This document shows positions 1 to 7,180 of a stretch of 19,644 nucleotides of DNA, piece by piece. The translations under genes and the position numbers were made by a program. The DNA is from Parafilimonas sp. (GTDB lineage: Bacteria > Bacteroidota > Bacteroidia > Chitinophagales > Chitinophagaceae), in assembly GCA_025927795.1 (NCBI GenBank), contig JAICKT010000030.1, positions 1 through 19,644 on the forward strand, read 5' to 3'. Each line of letters opens with the position of its first letter. Position 1 is the stretch's first letter. Below the pieces are notes generated by a model. The model was not told the DNA's origin. It did no database searches and was given only the letters and a program-made list of their open reading frames with translations.

Positions 1-10
1 CCCTAAAGGG
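1..10. repeat. Palindromic repeat, head arm, at the window edge
   Basis: The window opens with CCCTAAAGGG, the core of the head arm also seen between ilvB and ilvN (7147-7168). It can pair, with one mismatch, with the core of the tail arm at 73-93 inside the following gene. The pair would flank the presumed start codon of the ABC ATPase. The left end of the element lies outside the window, so its full extent is unknown. Confidence 0.6.
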
Positions 11-31
11 AATTATTTAAAACTGAAGAAG

Positions 32-1519
32 TTGAAAAGCGAAAGAATACATATAAAAGTTGATTTATACGGCTCCCCTTCAGGGGTTGGGGGCGTACTT
101 GGGCGCATTTCTTTTGCATTGAAGAAAGGAAATCATTTATTAATTACAGGTGCTTCAGGAAGCGGAAAAACAACTTTGGCAAAAGTGCTTGCCAATAAAA
201 TTTTTTATAAAGGTTCGGTTGAGTTCAGCATTAATCAGCCTAAAATAATTTATGTTGAACAACATTATTATTTTAAAACACTTTCCAACACCAACGATTT
301 TTATTACCAGCAACGCTACAATAGTTTCGATAGCAACGATGCCCAAACTGTTTTTGAAGAATTACAAAAAATTTCAACTGATAAAAATGCAATAGATGCT
401 TTATTAAATCAGTTGAGCTTAATGCATCGGAGGTATGATTCTTTGCTTCATCTTTCAAGCGGTGAACACAAAAGGTTTCAGTTAATAAAAGCATTTCTTC
501 AGGATGCGGATGTTTACATTTTTGATAGCCCGTTTACAGGGCTTGACATAAACAGCCGCAAAACTTTACGTAAGCTTATTGATGCTAAAGCAGCTTCATC
601 AACCATAATTATTATTGCTGATATTGAAGATGCGCCGTCATGCATAACACATGTTGCAGAACTTGAAAATGGTAAATTGAAAAGTTTTGAAAGTATTAAA
701 AATTATAAACAACATTCAGCCTTAAGCATTAAACAATCAACAATCAATATTCAACACTCAATATTCAATGGAGAAATTCCGTTGCAAAAAAATGATGACA
801 CATTTGATGTTGCTGTAAGGTTGGAGAATGTTTCTGTTGCTTATGGCGATAAAGCGATTCTTTCAAATATCAACTGGCAAATTAATCGTGGAGAAAGATG
901 GTTGTTAAAAGGTGTGAATGGTGCAGGTAAATCAACCTTAATTAGTTTAATAACCGGCGACCATCCGCAGGCTTATGCGAACAAAGTTTTTTTGTTTGAT
1001 AAAAAGCGCGGCAGCGGTGAAAGCATTTGGGACATCAAGAAAAAAATTGGTTTTGTTTCACCTGAATTGCATTGGTATTTTGATAAAACAATTTCAGTGT
1101 ACAACACTATCGCATCAGGTTTTTTTGATACGATTGGTGTATATAAAAAACTGAACGAATCACAACATGCAGTTGTTCAGCAATGGTTATCATTTTTAAA
1201 TCTTACATCAAAATCTCAATTCAGTTTAGCAACGCTTTCAACAAGTCAGCAACGTTTGGCATTGTTGGCAAGAGCATTGGTAAAAAATCCATCATTATTA
1301 ATTCTTGATGAACCTTGCCAGGGTTTGGATGACAAGCAGGTAAAAGATTTTGTTGCGCTGGTTGATGCGTTATGCACACGATCAAACAAAACATTAATTT
1401 ATGTGAGTCATTACGAAAATGAAATTCCGAAATGTATAAGCAAGATTTTATTATTGGAAGGTGACGATGAAAAAAAATATTCAATAAACATAAAAAATAC
1501 AACTGCATTAGCAGTATAA
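32..1519 (+). CDS. ModF/PhrA-like twin-domain ABC ATPase
   Basis: Two ABC nucleotide-binding domains in one cytoplasmic chain with no membrane segment, as in ModF/PhrA-type proteins. Domain 1 has a Walker A at residues 40-48 (GASGSGKTT), signature LSSGE at 141-145 and Walker B ending FD165-S166, so the usual catalytic Glu after the Walker B Asp is Ser. Domain 2 has a Walker A at 294-302 (GVNGAGKST), a degenerate signature LSTSQ at 402-406 and an intact DE at 426-427. The stretch LALLARALVKNPSLLILDEP and the later VSH resemble E. coli ModF as I remember it. The start is uncertain: 32 is a TTG, there is no in-frame ATG nearby, and the frame stays open to the window edge, so the N-terminus may lie upstream. 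Residues 15-21 come from a palindromic repeat and residues 235-245 from a heptanucleotide repeat in the inter-domain linker. leuB follows after 28 bases. The transported substrate, if any, cannot be told. Confidence 0.8.
   Translation: MKSERIHIKVDLYGSPSGVGGVLGRISFALKKGNHLLITGASGSGKTTLAKVLANKIFYKGSVEFSINQPKIIYVEQHYYFKTLSNTNDFYYQQRYNSFDSNDAQTVFEELQKISTDKNAIDALLNQLSLMHRRYDSLLHLSSGEHKRFQLIKAFLQDADVYIFDSPFTGLDINSRKTLRKLIDAKAASSTIIIIADIEDAPSCITHVAELENGKLKSFESIKNYKQHSALSIKQSTINIQHSIFNGEIPLQKNDDTFDVAVRLENVSVAYGDKAILSNINWQINRGERWLLKGVNGAGKSTLISLITGDHPQAYANKVFLFDKKRGSGESIWDIKKKIGFVSPELHWYFDKTISVYNTIASGFFDTIGVYKKLNESQHAVVQQWLSFLNLTSKSQFSLATLSTSQQRLALLARALVKNPSLLILDEPCQGLDDKQVKDFVALVDALCTRSNKTLIYVSHYENEIPKCISKILLLEGDDEKKYSINIKNTTALAV
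73..93 (+). repeat. Palindromic repeat, tail arm, inside the ABC ATPase gene
   Basis: A core CCCCTTCAGGGG followed by TTGGGGG. It is nearly identical to copies at 1523-1543 and 7216-7236. It is read in frame as S15-P-S-G-V-G-G21, in the loop between the first strand and the VL-x-RISF strand of ABC domain 1, ahead of Walker A. It lies in the same reading frame as the copy inside ilvN. Confidence 0.85.
734..768 (+). repeat. Heptanucleotide tandem repeat in a coding region (5 x 7 bp)
   Basis: Five back-to-back 7-mers: CAATCAA, CAATCAA, TATTCAA, CACTCAA, TATTCAA (consensus YAWTCAA). They encode residues 235-245 (QSTINIQHSIF) in the linker between the two ABC domains. Gain or loss of one unit would shift the reading frame, since 7 is not a multiple of 3. 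Confidence 0.8.
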
Positions 1520-1522
1520 AAA

Positions 1523-1543
1523 CTCCCCTTTAGGGGATGGGGG
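1523..1543 (+). repeat. Palindromic repeat, tail arm, abutting the leuB start
   Basis: CCCCTTTAGGGGATGGGGG, the third copy of the tail arm, sits between the ABC ATPase stop (1517-1519) and the leuB ATG (1548), ending four bases before it. No head arm is seen upstream. The G-rich end occupies the place where a ribosome binding site would lie. The repeat also contains an ATG (1537) that opens a four-codon frame ending at a TGA overlapping the leuB ATG. Confidence 0.85.
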
Positions 1544-1547
1544 CTAT

Positions 1548-2669
1548 ATGATTAAAAACATAACAGTTATAGAAGGTGATGGAATTGGTCCGGAAGTAAC
1601 GCGGCAATCAGTGAAAGTGCTGAATTCGATTGCGGCACAATTCAATCATCATTTTAATTATACATATAGATTAATGGGTGCAATAGCGATTGATAAAACG
1701 GGTAATCCTTTGCCGGATGAAACAATTGAAACATGTTTAAACAGTGATGCAATTTTGTTTGGTGCAATTGGTCATCCAAAATATGATAATGACCCAACGG
1801 CAAAAGTTCGACCTGAACAAGGTTTGCTGAAGTTGAGAAAATCATTACAGCTATTTGGAAACATTCGGCCGATAAATACTTATCCTTCTTTGCAACATCT
1901 TTCACCGTTAAAAGCAGAAAAGCTCGAAGGCGTTGATTTTATCATCTTTCGTGAATTAACCGGCGGTATTTATTTCGGTAAAAAGGAATTAAGTGAAGAT
2001 GGCAATAGTGCAAGTGATGATTGTGTTTACACTAAGGAGGAAATTGAACGTGTTGCACATCTTGCATTTCATTTCGCACAAAAACCAGAACGCAGAAAAA
2101 AATTAACGCTGGTTGATAAAGCGAATGTGCTGGAAACATCAAGGCTTTGGAGAAAAGTTGTACAGGAAGTTGCTAAACAATATAGTGATGTTGCGGTTGA
2201 TTATATGTTTGTTGATAATGCTGCCATGCAAATAATGTTGAATCCAAAACAGTTTGATGTTGTGCTTACAGAAAATATGTTTGGCGATATTATTAGCGAT
2301 GAAGCAAGTGTGTTAAGTGGTTCGCTGGGTTTATTACCGTCTGCATCAGTTGGAACAGGAACTGTTTTATTTGAGCCAATTCATGGTTCTTATCCCCAGG
2401 CTGCAGGAAAAGATATTGCCAATCCGTTGGGTTCTATTTTATCTGCGGCTATGATGTTGGAATATTTTGGGTTAACAGAAGAAACAGCATTGGTTCGTAA
2501 TGCCGTAAAATGGACTTTGGAAAATGGATTTGTTTCGAAAGATATTGATGCTATCAACTTTTATTTTACATCAACGATTGGCGATTTAATCAGCGATTAT
2601 ATAAGAAGTACTAATCATGAGCGCATTAACAAAGAAAATATCCAGATAAGAAAATCAACAATAATCTAA
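1548..2669 (+). CDS. leuB: 3-isopropylmalate dehydrogenase
   Basis: LeuB oxidatively decarboxylates 3-isopropylmalate to 2-oxoisocaproate with NAD+ in leucine synthesis, in the cytoplasm, as a homodimer. The 373-residue length fits the family. Visible motifs are G10-D-G-I-G-P-E-V17 near the nucleotide-binding start, R135-E-L-T-G-G-I-Y142-F-G with the catalytic Tyr, V189-D-K191 with the catalytic Lys, and the metal-binding segment F245-G-D-I-I-S-D-E252. The C-terminal IRKSTII ending resembles other Bacteroidota LeuB proteins. The ATG is immediately preceded by a palindromic repeat, so translation may depend on that sequence or on coupling to the gene before. ilvD follows after 41 bases. leuA and leuCD are not in the window. 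Related isocitrate or tartrate dehydrogenases are unlikely given the motifs and the ilv context. Confidence 0.95.
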   Translation: MIKNITVIEGDGIGPEVTRQSVKVLNSIAAQFNHHFNYTYRLMGAIAIDKTGNPLPDETIETCLNSDAILFGAIGHPKYDNDPTAKVRPEQGLLKLRKSLQLFGNIRPINTYPSLQHLSPLKAEKLEGVDFIIFRELTGGIYFGKKELSEDGNSASDDCVYTKEEIERVAHLAFHFAQKPERRKKLTLVDKANVLETSRLWRKVVQEVAKQYSDVAVDYMFVDNAAMQIMLNPKQFDVVLTENMFGDIISDEASVLSGSLGLLPSASVGTGTVLFEPIHGSYPQAAGKDIANPLGSILSAAMMLEYFGLTEETALVRNAVKWTLENGFVSKDIDAINFYFTSTIGDLISDYIRSTNHERINKENIQIRKSTII

Positions 2670-2699
2670 ACCTGGATTTGGATAGATTAAAAAGATTTA
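2665..2699 (+). repeat. Post-stop sequence shared by leuB and ilvD, copy 1
   Basis: The stretch beginning TCTAAACCTGGATTT overlaps the leuB stop codon. It resembles, with a small gap, the stretch just after the ilvD stop (4397-4431): both run TCT-AACC-G-ATTT and then GATT...AAGATT. It may be a member of a dispersed intergenic repeat family. The resemblance is partial and was judged by eye. Confidence 0.4.
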
Positions 2700-2710
2700 A
2701 AGAAAATAAG

Positions 2711-4396
2711 ATGAGTGAATTAAACAAGTATAGCAAAACGGTTACGCAGGATGAAACGCAACCTGCAGCAAAGGCAATGTATTACGCCATTGGTTTTAAA
2801 GAAGAAGATTTTAAAAAAGCGCAGGTTGGTGTTGTAAGCATGGGTTGGGATGGAAACCCCTGCAACATGCACCTGAACGATCTCGCAACAAGTGTAAAAG
2901 AAAGTATTAATAAAGTTGATGGTTTATTGGGTTTGCGTTTTTATACAATTGGTGTGAGTGATGGAATAAGTATGGGCACTGATGGTATGCGTTATAGTTT
3001 AGTGAGCCGCGATGTAATTGCCGATAGCATCGAAACAAATGCAGGAGCACAATATTATGATGCAATTGTTGCGATTCCCGGCTGCGATAAAAATATGCCG
3101 GGTTGTATAATGGCAATGGGCAGATTAAATCGTCCGTCAATTATGTTGTATGGCGGAACGATTGCACCTGGCCATTATAACGGGCAAGAGTTAAACATTG
3201 TGTCAACATTCGAAGCGTTAGGACAAAAGATAATGGGCAATCTCGATGAAAATACTTTTAAAGAAATTATTCGCAATGCGTGCCCTGGTGCAGGAGCATG
3301 TGGCGGCATGTACACAGCCAATACAATGGCAAGTGCAATTGAAGCTTTGGGTATGAGTTTGCCAAATTCATCAAGCAATCCCGCGTTGAGTGAAGACAAA
3401 CAAAAAGAATGTGCAGCGGTTGGCGAAGCAATAAAATTGTTGCTGGAAAAAGATATCAAGCCAAAAGATATTATGACACGTGAAGCATTTGAAAATGCAA
3501 TTACAGTTGTAATGGTTTTGGGTGGAAGCACAAACGCCGTGTTGCATTTGATTGCAATGGCAAGAAGTGTTGATATTGATTTAACGATTGATGATTTTCA
3601 AAACATCAGTAATAAAGTTCCGATGCTTGCAGACTTTAAGCCAAGCGGAAAATATTTGATGGAAGATTTACATAAATACGGCGGTGTGCCTGCAGTGATG
3701 AAATATTTATTAAGCAAAGGAATGTTGCATGGTGATTGTTTAACTGTAACAGGAAAAATAGTTTCAGAAAATTTAAAAGATGCGCCAGATCTTGATTTTA
3801 GAAAGCAGGATATTTTAATGCCGCTTGAAAACCCAATTAAAGCAACAGGTCATTTACAAATTTTATATGGCAATCTCGCCGAAGGTGGAAGTGTTGCCAA
3901 AATCACCGGCAAAGAAGGCGAACGTTTTGAAGGAACAGCAAGAGTGTTTGATGGCGAAGCGCATTTTCTTGAAGCCATTCAAAATAAAAAAGTTCATGCA
4001 GGTGATGTTGCGGTTATAAGAAATATTGGCCCGAAAGGCGCACCGGGCATGCCCGAAATGTTGAAACCAACTGGTGCATTAATTGGCGCTGGTTTAGGCA
4101 AATCTGTTGCATTGATTACTGATGGCAGGTTTAGTGGTGGCACGCATGGTTTTGTGGTTGGACATATAACACCTGAAGCGCATGAGGGAGGTTTAATTGC
4201 TTTGGTGAAAGACAATGATATTATTGAAATTGATGCCATCAACAACAAGCTTACATTAAAAGTAAGTGAAGAAGAAATTGCAAATCGCAGAACTGCATGG
4301 AAACAGCCTGCCCCAAAAGCAACGAAAGGAATTTTATATAAATATGCAAGAGTTGTAAAAACAGCAAGCGAAGGTTGCGTAACGGATGAAGAATAG
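2711..4396 (+). CDS. ilvD: Dihydroxy-acid dehydratase
   Basis: IlvD dehydrates 2,3-dihydroxy-isovalerate and 2,3-dihydroxy-3-methylvalerate to the oxo-acid precursors of valine and isoleucine, using an Fe-S cluster and Mg2+. Three cysteines sit where the cluster ligands of the family lie: C51 (GNPCNMH), C125 (PGCDKNMPGC) and C197 (GACGGMYT). The C-terminal half has RNIGPKGAPGMPEM and TDGRFSGGTHGF, which carries the catalytic Ser region. I chose the ATG at 2711, giving 561 residues, over an in-frame TTG at 2678; the 11 extra residues (MDRLKRFKENK) would read from the leuB-ilvD intergenic repeat-like sequence and do not look like family sequence. It lies in the ilv cluster between leuB and the ORF6N remnant. 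A related sugar-acid dehydratase is possible in principle but is disfavoured by the neighbours. Confidence 0.95.
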   Translation: MSELNKYSKTVTQDETQPAAKAMYYAIGFKEEDFKKAQVGVVSMGWDGNPCNMHLNDLATSVKESINKVDGLLGLRFYTIGVSDGISMGTDGMRYSLVSRDVIADSIETNAGAQYYDAIVAIPGCDKNMPGCIMAMGRLNRPSIMLYGGTIAPGHYNGQELNIVSTFEALGQKIMGNLDENTFKEIIRNACPGAGACGGMYTANTMASAIEALGMSLPNSSSNPALSEDKQKECAAVGEAIKLLLEKDIKPKDIMTREAFENAITVVMVLGGSTNAVLHLIAMARSVDIDLTIDDFQNISNKVPMLADFKPSGKYLMEDLHKYGGVPAVMKYLLSKGMLHGDCLTVTGKIVSENLKDAPDLDFRKQDILMPLENPIKATGHLQILYGNLAEGGSVAKITGKEGERFEGTARVFDGEAHFLEAIQNKKVHAGDVAVIRNIGPKGAPGMPEMLKPTGALIGAGLGKSVALITDGRFSGGTHGFVVGHITPEAHEGGLIALVKDNDIIEIDAINNKLTLKVSEEEIANRRTAWKQPAPKATKGILYKYARVVKTASEGCVTDEE

Positions 4397-4431
4397 TCTG
4401 AACCGGAATTTATGGGATTTTAAGATTAGAG
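4397..4431 (+). repeat. Post-stop sequence shared by leuB and ilvD, copy 2
   Basis: It begins directly after the ilvD stop as TCTGAACCGGAATTTATGG and resembles 2665-2699. Both copies occupy the first bases after a biosynthetic gene, which suggests an intergenic repeat family rather than coding sequence. Confidence 0.4.
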
Positions 4432-4546
4432 GATTATGAAGAAGGATTTTGTGTTACCAGCAGTTGTATTTCATCGCATCACGGTTGTGTCACTCAGTTA
4501 TACTGCAGAACAGATATGAGCAAAAAATAAATCGAATTTTAAACCA
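4432..4546 (+). other. ilvD-ORF6N intergenic island with unlike base composition
   Basis: The intergenic stretch contains a relatively C/G-rich segment (about 4455-4515, with CATCGCATCACGGTTGTG) that differs from the A/T-rich spacers elsewhere. A 27-residue frame (4436-4519) reads through it but has no recognisable product or good ribosome site. It could be a dispersed repeat or the footprint of the deletion that shortened the neighbouring ORF6N gene. I see no promoter or terminator in it. Confidence 0.3.
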
Positions 4547-4813
4547 ATGCAAATAATTCGAAGCATACAAAACAGAATTTATGAAATACGCGGAAAACGT
4601 GTTATGCTCCATTTTGATTTAGCAGATTTATATGAAGTTGAAACAAGAATTTTTAAATCAGGCAGTGAAACGAAACATAAAACGTTTTCCAAAAGAAGAA
4701 TAGGTGAACATGATGCGCAACTTAACCAGATTTATGATGCAATGGAAAATCTGCTAGATGAAAAAGCATCACAACGTAAGTGGAATGAACGAGAAAGAAT
4801 AGGATATAAATAA
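4547..4813 (+). pseudogene. Internally deleted ORF6N-family protein (remnant, frame intact)
   Basis: The 88-residue frame starts like ORF6N-domain proteins (residues 6-34, SIQNRIYEIRGKRVML then FDLADLYEVETR) and ends like their C-terminal tail (residues about 53-88, with HDAQLNQIYDAMENLLDEKA and the terminal ERERIGYK). The middle of the ORF6N domain and most of the helical region are missing. Full-length relatives are roughly 180-200 residues by my recollection, so about 100 residues are gone, yet the two ends are joined in one open frame. ORF6N proteins are phage-associated, DNA-binding-type domains often carried by mobile DNA and found widely in Bacteroidota chromosomes. It lies between ilvD and the DinB gene, 38 bases before the latter. 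It may be a dead remnant or a shortened protein still expressed with the operon. Confidence 0.65.
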
Positions 4814-4851
4814 ATTATAAATCCATTAACCAACAATCAAGGTTCGGACAA

Positions 4852-5343
4852 ATGACAAAGCAATATTTTAAAGAAATAGCAGAATACAATTTATGGGCAA
4901 ATACAATTGTTTGCAGTTGGCTTGAACAGATTAATGATGAACAATGGAACAAGGAAATCATTAGCAGTTTTAATAGTATTCAGGAAACGGTATTACATAT
5001 TATAAGTGCAGAAAAAGCATGGATTGAAAGATTCAGAAAAAATCCACAAATAGTTTGGATACAATCTTCATTCAAAGGCACAAAAGAAGAGCATATAAAA
5101 CTTTGGAAAGAAACTTCTGAAGAATTCAAATCAATTGTTGATGCATTTGATGAAAATAATTTAAACACAAATCTTGATTTTAAAAGATTGAATGGCGATG
5201 CTTATTCAATGCCATATTACCAGTTGTTTGCACATGTCGTCAATCATGCAACTTATCACCGCGGCCAGCTGGTGACAATGTTGCGACAGTCAGGCTTCAC
5301 AAATATTAGTGCAACTGATATTTTGGGAGTTTATAGAAGATGA
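4852..5343 (+). CDS. DinB/YfiT-like metal-dependent protein
   Basis: A 163-residue protein of the DinB four-helix-bundle superfamily. The His triad expected to bind a divalent metal is visible: H49 (TVLHIIS) and H132 and H136 in NHATYHRGQL. The N-terminus EYNLWAN and the HRGQL motif are typical. Members include thiol transferases (bacillithiol- or mycothiol-dependent) and many proteins of unknown role, so the substrate cannot be named. It lies inside the ilv cluster between the ORF6N remnant and ilvB and would be co-transcribed. There is no known role for DinB proteins in branched-chain synthesis, so this may be an accessory insertion. Confidence 0.85.
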   Translation: MTKQYFKEIAEYNLWANTIVCSWLEQINDEQWNKEIISSFNSIQETVLHIISAEKAWIERFRKNPQIVWIQSSFKGTKEEHIKLWKETSEEFKSIVDAFDENNLNTNLDFKRLNGDAYSMPYYQLFAHVVNHATYHRGQLVTMLRQSGFTNISATDILGVYRR

Positions 5344-5358
5344 ATCATTTATTACAAC

Positions 5359-5386
5359 AATCAACAAAATTTAACCTTAGTTGATT
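5359..5386 (+). other. Short stem-loop in the ilvB leader
   Basis: AATCAAC (5359-5365) and GTTGATT (5380-5386) form a perfect 7-bp stem with a 14-base loop, 20 bases before the ilvB start at 5407. No T-run follows, so it is not a classical terminator. It might be a processing or translation-control element, or chance in AT-rich sequence. Confidence 0.25.
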
Positions 5387-5406
5387 AATAAAATAAAAAT
5401 TGTGTT

Positions 5407-7143
5407 ATGGAAACACTTGAGTTAGAAAAAGAAAAAATCGCAAAAACTAAAACTGAAAATATTAGTGGAAGCGAGGCTGTAATGAGAGCTTTAATTGCAG
5501 AAGAAGTTGAAACAATTTTTGGTTATCCTGGTGGTGCTATCATGCCTATTTATGATGCATTGTATGATCATCACGATCAACTTGACCATATTCTCGTTCG
5601 TCATGAACAGGGCGCAATACACGCAGCGCAAGGCTTTGCGAGAACAAGCGGCAAAACAGGCGTTGTGTTTGCAACAAGCGGCCCCGGTGCAACAAATTTA
5701 GTTACCGGTTTGGCTGATGCTATGATTGATTCAACGCCGGTTGTTTGCATAACGGGTCAGGTATTTGCGCACTTGTTGGGCACTGATGCTTTCCAGGAAA
5801 CAGATGTGATTAATATTACAACGCCTGTTACAAAATGGAATTACCAGGTTACCGATGCAACCGAAATCCCTTCTGCCTTAGCAAAAGCATTTTATATAGC
5901 TGCAAGCGGAAGACCGGGACCGGTATTGATTGATATTACTAAAAATGCACAGATACAAAAATTTGATTTTGCAGGGTATAAAAAATCTGACCATATCAGA
6001 AGTTATCGCCCCAAACCAATCATTCGCAAAGAATATATTGAAGAGGCTGCGAAGCTTATTAATGAAGCAAAAAGGCCATTTGTAATTTTTGGACAGGGTA
6101 TTATTCTCGGTAATGCAGAAAAAGAATTCAAACAATTTATTGAAAAAGGCGGCTTGCCTGCTGCATGGACGATACTTGGTTTGAGTGCTTTGTCAACGGA
6201 ACATCCATTAAATGTTGGCATGCTGGGTATGCATGGAAATTATGGCCCGAATGTATTGACAAATGAATGCGATGTATTGATTGCAATTGGTATGCGATTC
6301 GATGACCGTGTTACCGGTCGTTTGGATAAATATGCAAAACAGGCAAAAATTATACATCTCGATATTGACCCTGCAGAGATTGATAAGAATGTGAAAACAA
6401 CAGTTCCTGTTTGGGGCGATTGTAAAGAAACACTTCCACTGCTTACAGAATTGATTACAAAAAAAACGCACACTGAATGGTTGCAAAAATTTAAAGATTA
6501 CAAAAAAGAGGAAGAAGAAATATGTATCAACAAAGAAATGCATCCTTCAACAGAAGAAATGAGCATGGCCGAGGTGATTGATGTGTTGAATGAATTAACA
6601 AATGGCGACGCTGTTATAGTTACGGATGTTGGTCAGCATCAAATGGTAGCTTGTCGTTATGCAAAATTTAATCAATCAAAAAGTAATGTAACATCAGGCG
6701 GTTTGGGCACAATGGGTTTTGCTTTGCCGGCAGCTATCGGTGCAAAATTTGGTGCACCTGAAAGAACAGTTATTGCTATTGCAGGCGATGGTGGTATTCA
6801 AATGACGATACAGGAACTGGGTACTATTATGCAGAGTGATGTGGACGTAAAAATTCTTATTCTCAATAATCATTTCCTTGGTATGGTTCGCCAGTGGCAG
6901 GAGCTTTTTAATGATAAACGTTATTCATTTGTAAACATCACAAGCCCAAATTATGTGCAGGTTGCAAAAGGCTACAATATAGATGGTCAAAGCGTTTCAG
7001 ATAGAAAAAATTTAAAAGCCGCATTGGAAACTATGCTCAACCATAAAGGCGCTTATTTGCTTGAAGTAATTGTTGGAAAAGAAAATAATGTATTTCCAAT
7101 GGTGCCGCAAGGTTGCAGCGTTGCAGAAATAAGATTGAAATAA
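5407..7143 (+). CDS. ilvB: Acetolactate synthase, catalytic large subunit
   Basis: IlvB condenses two pyruvates, or pyruvate and 2-oxobutanoate, to the acetohydroxy acids that start valine/leucine and isoleucine synthesis, using ThDP, Mg2+ and FAD. The 578 residues cover the N-terminal ThDP-binding domain with GYPGGAIMPIYDAL and catalytic E67 (RHEQGAIHAAQGFAR), the central FAD-binding domain, and the C-terminal ThDP domain with G460-D-G-G and N487-N488. W497 in MVRQWQELF corresponds to the Trp known for herbicide resistance and marks a true acetohydroxyacid synthase rather than another ThDP enzyme. The first roughly 18 residues are a charged extension ahead of the conserved ISGSEAVMRAL. The regulatory subunit gene ilvN follows after 37 bases, an interval that holds the head arm of a palindromic repeat. 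Confidence 0.96.
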   Translation: METLELEKEKIAKTKTENISGSEAVMRALIAEEVETIFGYPGGAIMPIYDALYDHHDQLDHILVRHEQGAIHAAQGFARTSGKTGVVFATSGPGATNLVTGLADAMIDSTPVVCITGQVFAHLLGTDAFQETDVINITTPVTKWNYQVTDATEIPSALAKAFYIAASGRPGPVLIDITKNAQIQKFDFAGYKKSDHIRSYRPKPIIRKEYIEEAAKLINEAKRPFVIFGQGIILGNAEKEFKQFIEKGGLPAAWTILGLSALSTEHPLNVGMLGMHGNYGPNVLTNECDVLIAIGMRFDDRVTGRLDKYAKQAKIIHLDIDPAEIDKNVKTTVPVWGDCKETLPLLTELITKKTHTEWLQKFKDYKKEEEEICINKEMHPSTEEMSMAEVIDVLNELTNGDAVIVTDVGQHQMVACRYAKFNQSKSNVTSGGLGTMGFALPAAIGAKFGAPERTVIAIAGDGGIQMTIQELGTIMQSDVDVKILILNNHFLGMVRQWQELFNDKRYSFVNITSPNYVQVAKGYNIDGQSVSDRKNLKAALETMLNHKGAYLLEVIVGKENNVFPMVPQGCSVAEIRLK

Positions 7144-7146
7144 AAA

Positions 7147-7168
7147 CCCTAAATCCCTAAAGGGACTT
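7147..7168 (+). repeat. Palindromic repeat, head arm, between ilvB and ilvN
   Basis: CCCTAAATCCCTAAAGGG followed by ACTT, starting three bases after the ilvB stop. It is roughly the reverse complement of the tail arm at 7216-7236. The two can pair over about 18 positions with G-T wobbles and one mismatch, enclosing the ilvN start codon at 7181. Its core CCCTAAAGGG is identical to positions 1-10. Confidence 0.8.
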
Positions 7169-7180
7169 AAAAAATAAATT

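Noticed and set aside
1..1547. A leader peptide, T-box or other amino-acid-sensing attenuator for the ilv cluster
   Set aside because: No run of Ile/Leu/Val codons, T-box sequence or terminator/antiterminator pair is visible; the operon promoter probably lies upstream of the window.
2678..2710. N-terminal extension of IlvD from the TTG at 2678
   Set aside because: The extra residues read from intergenic repeat-like DNA, and the ATG at 2711 gives a family-like start and length.
3175..3531. A 118-codon minus-strand open frame opposite ilvD
   Set aside because: It is a shadow of the conserved ilvD coding sequence and its translation resembles no protein family.
4436..4519. A 27-residue small gene (MKKDFVLPAVV...)
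   Set aside because: No recognisable family or convincing ribosome site, and the block looks like a non-coding repeat.
5359..5386. The ilvB leader stem-loop as a transcription terminator
   Set aside because: No T-run follows the 7-bp stem and ilvB begins 20 bases later, so termination here is not supported.
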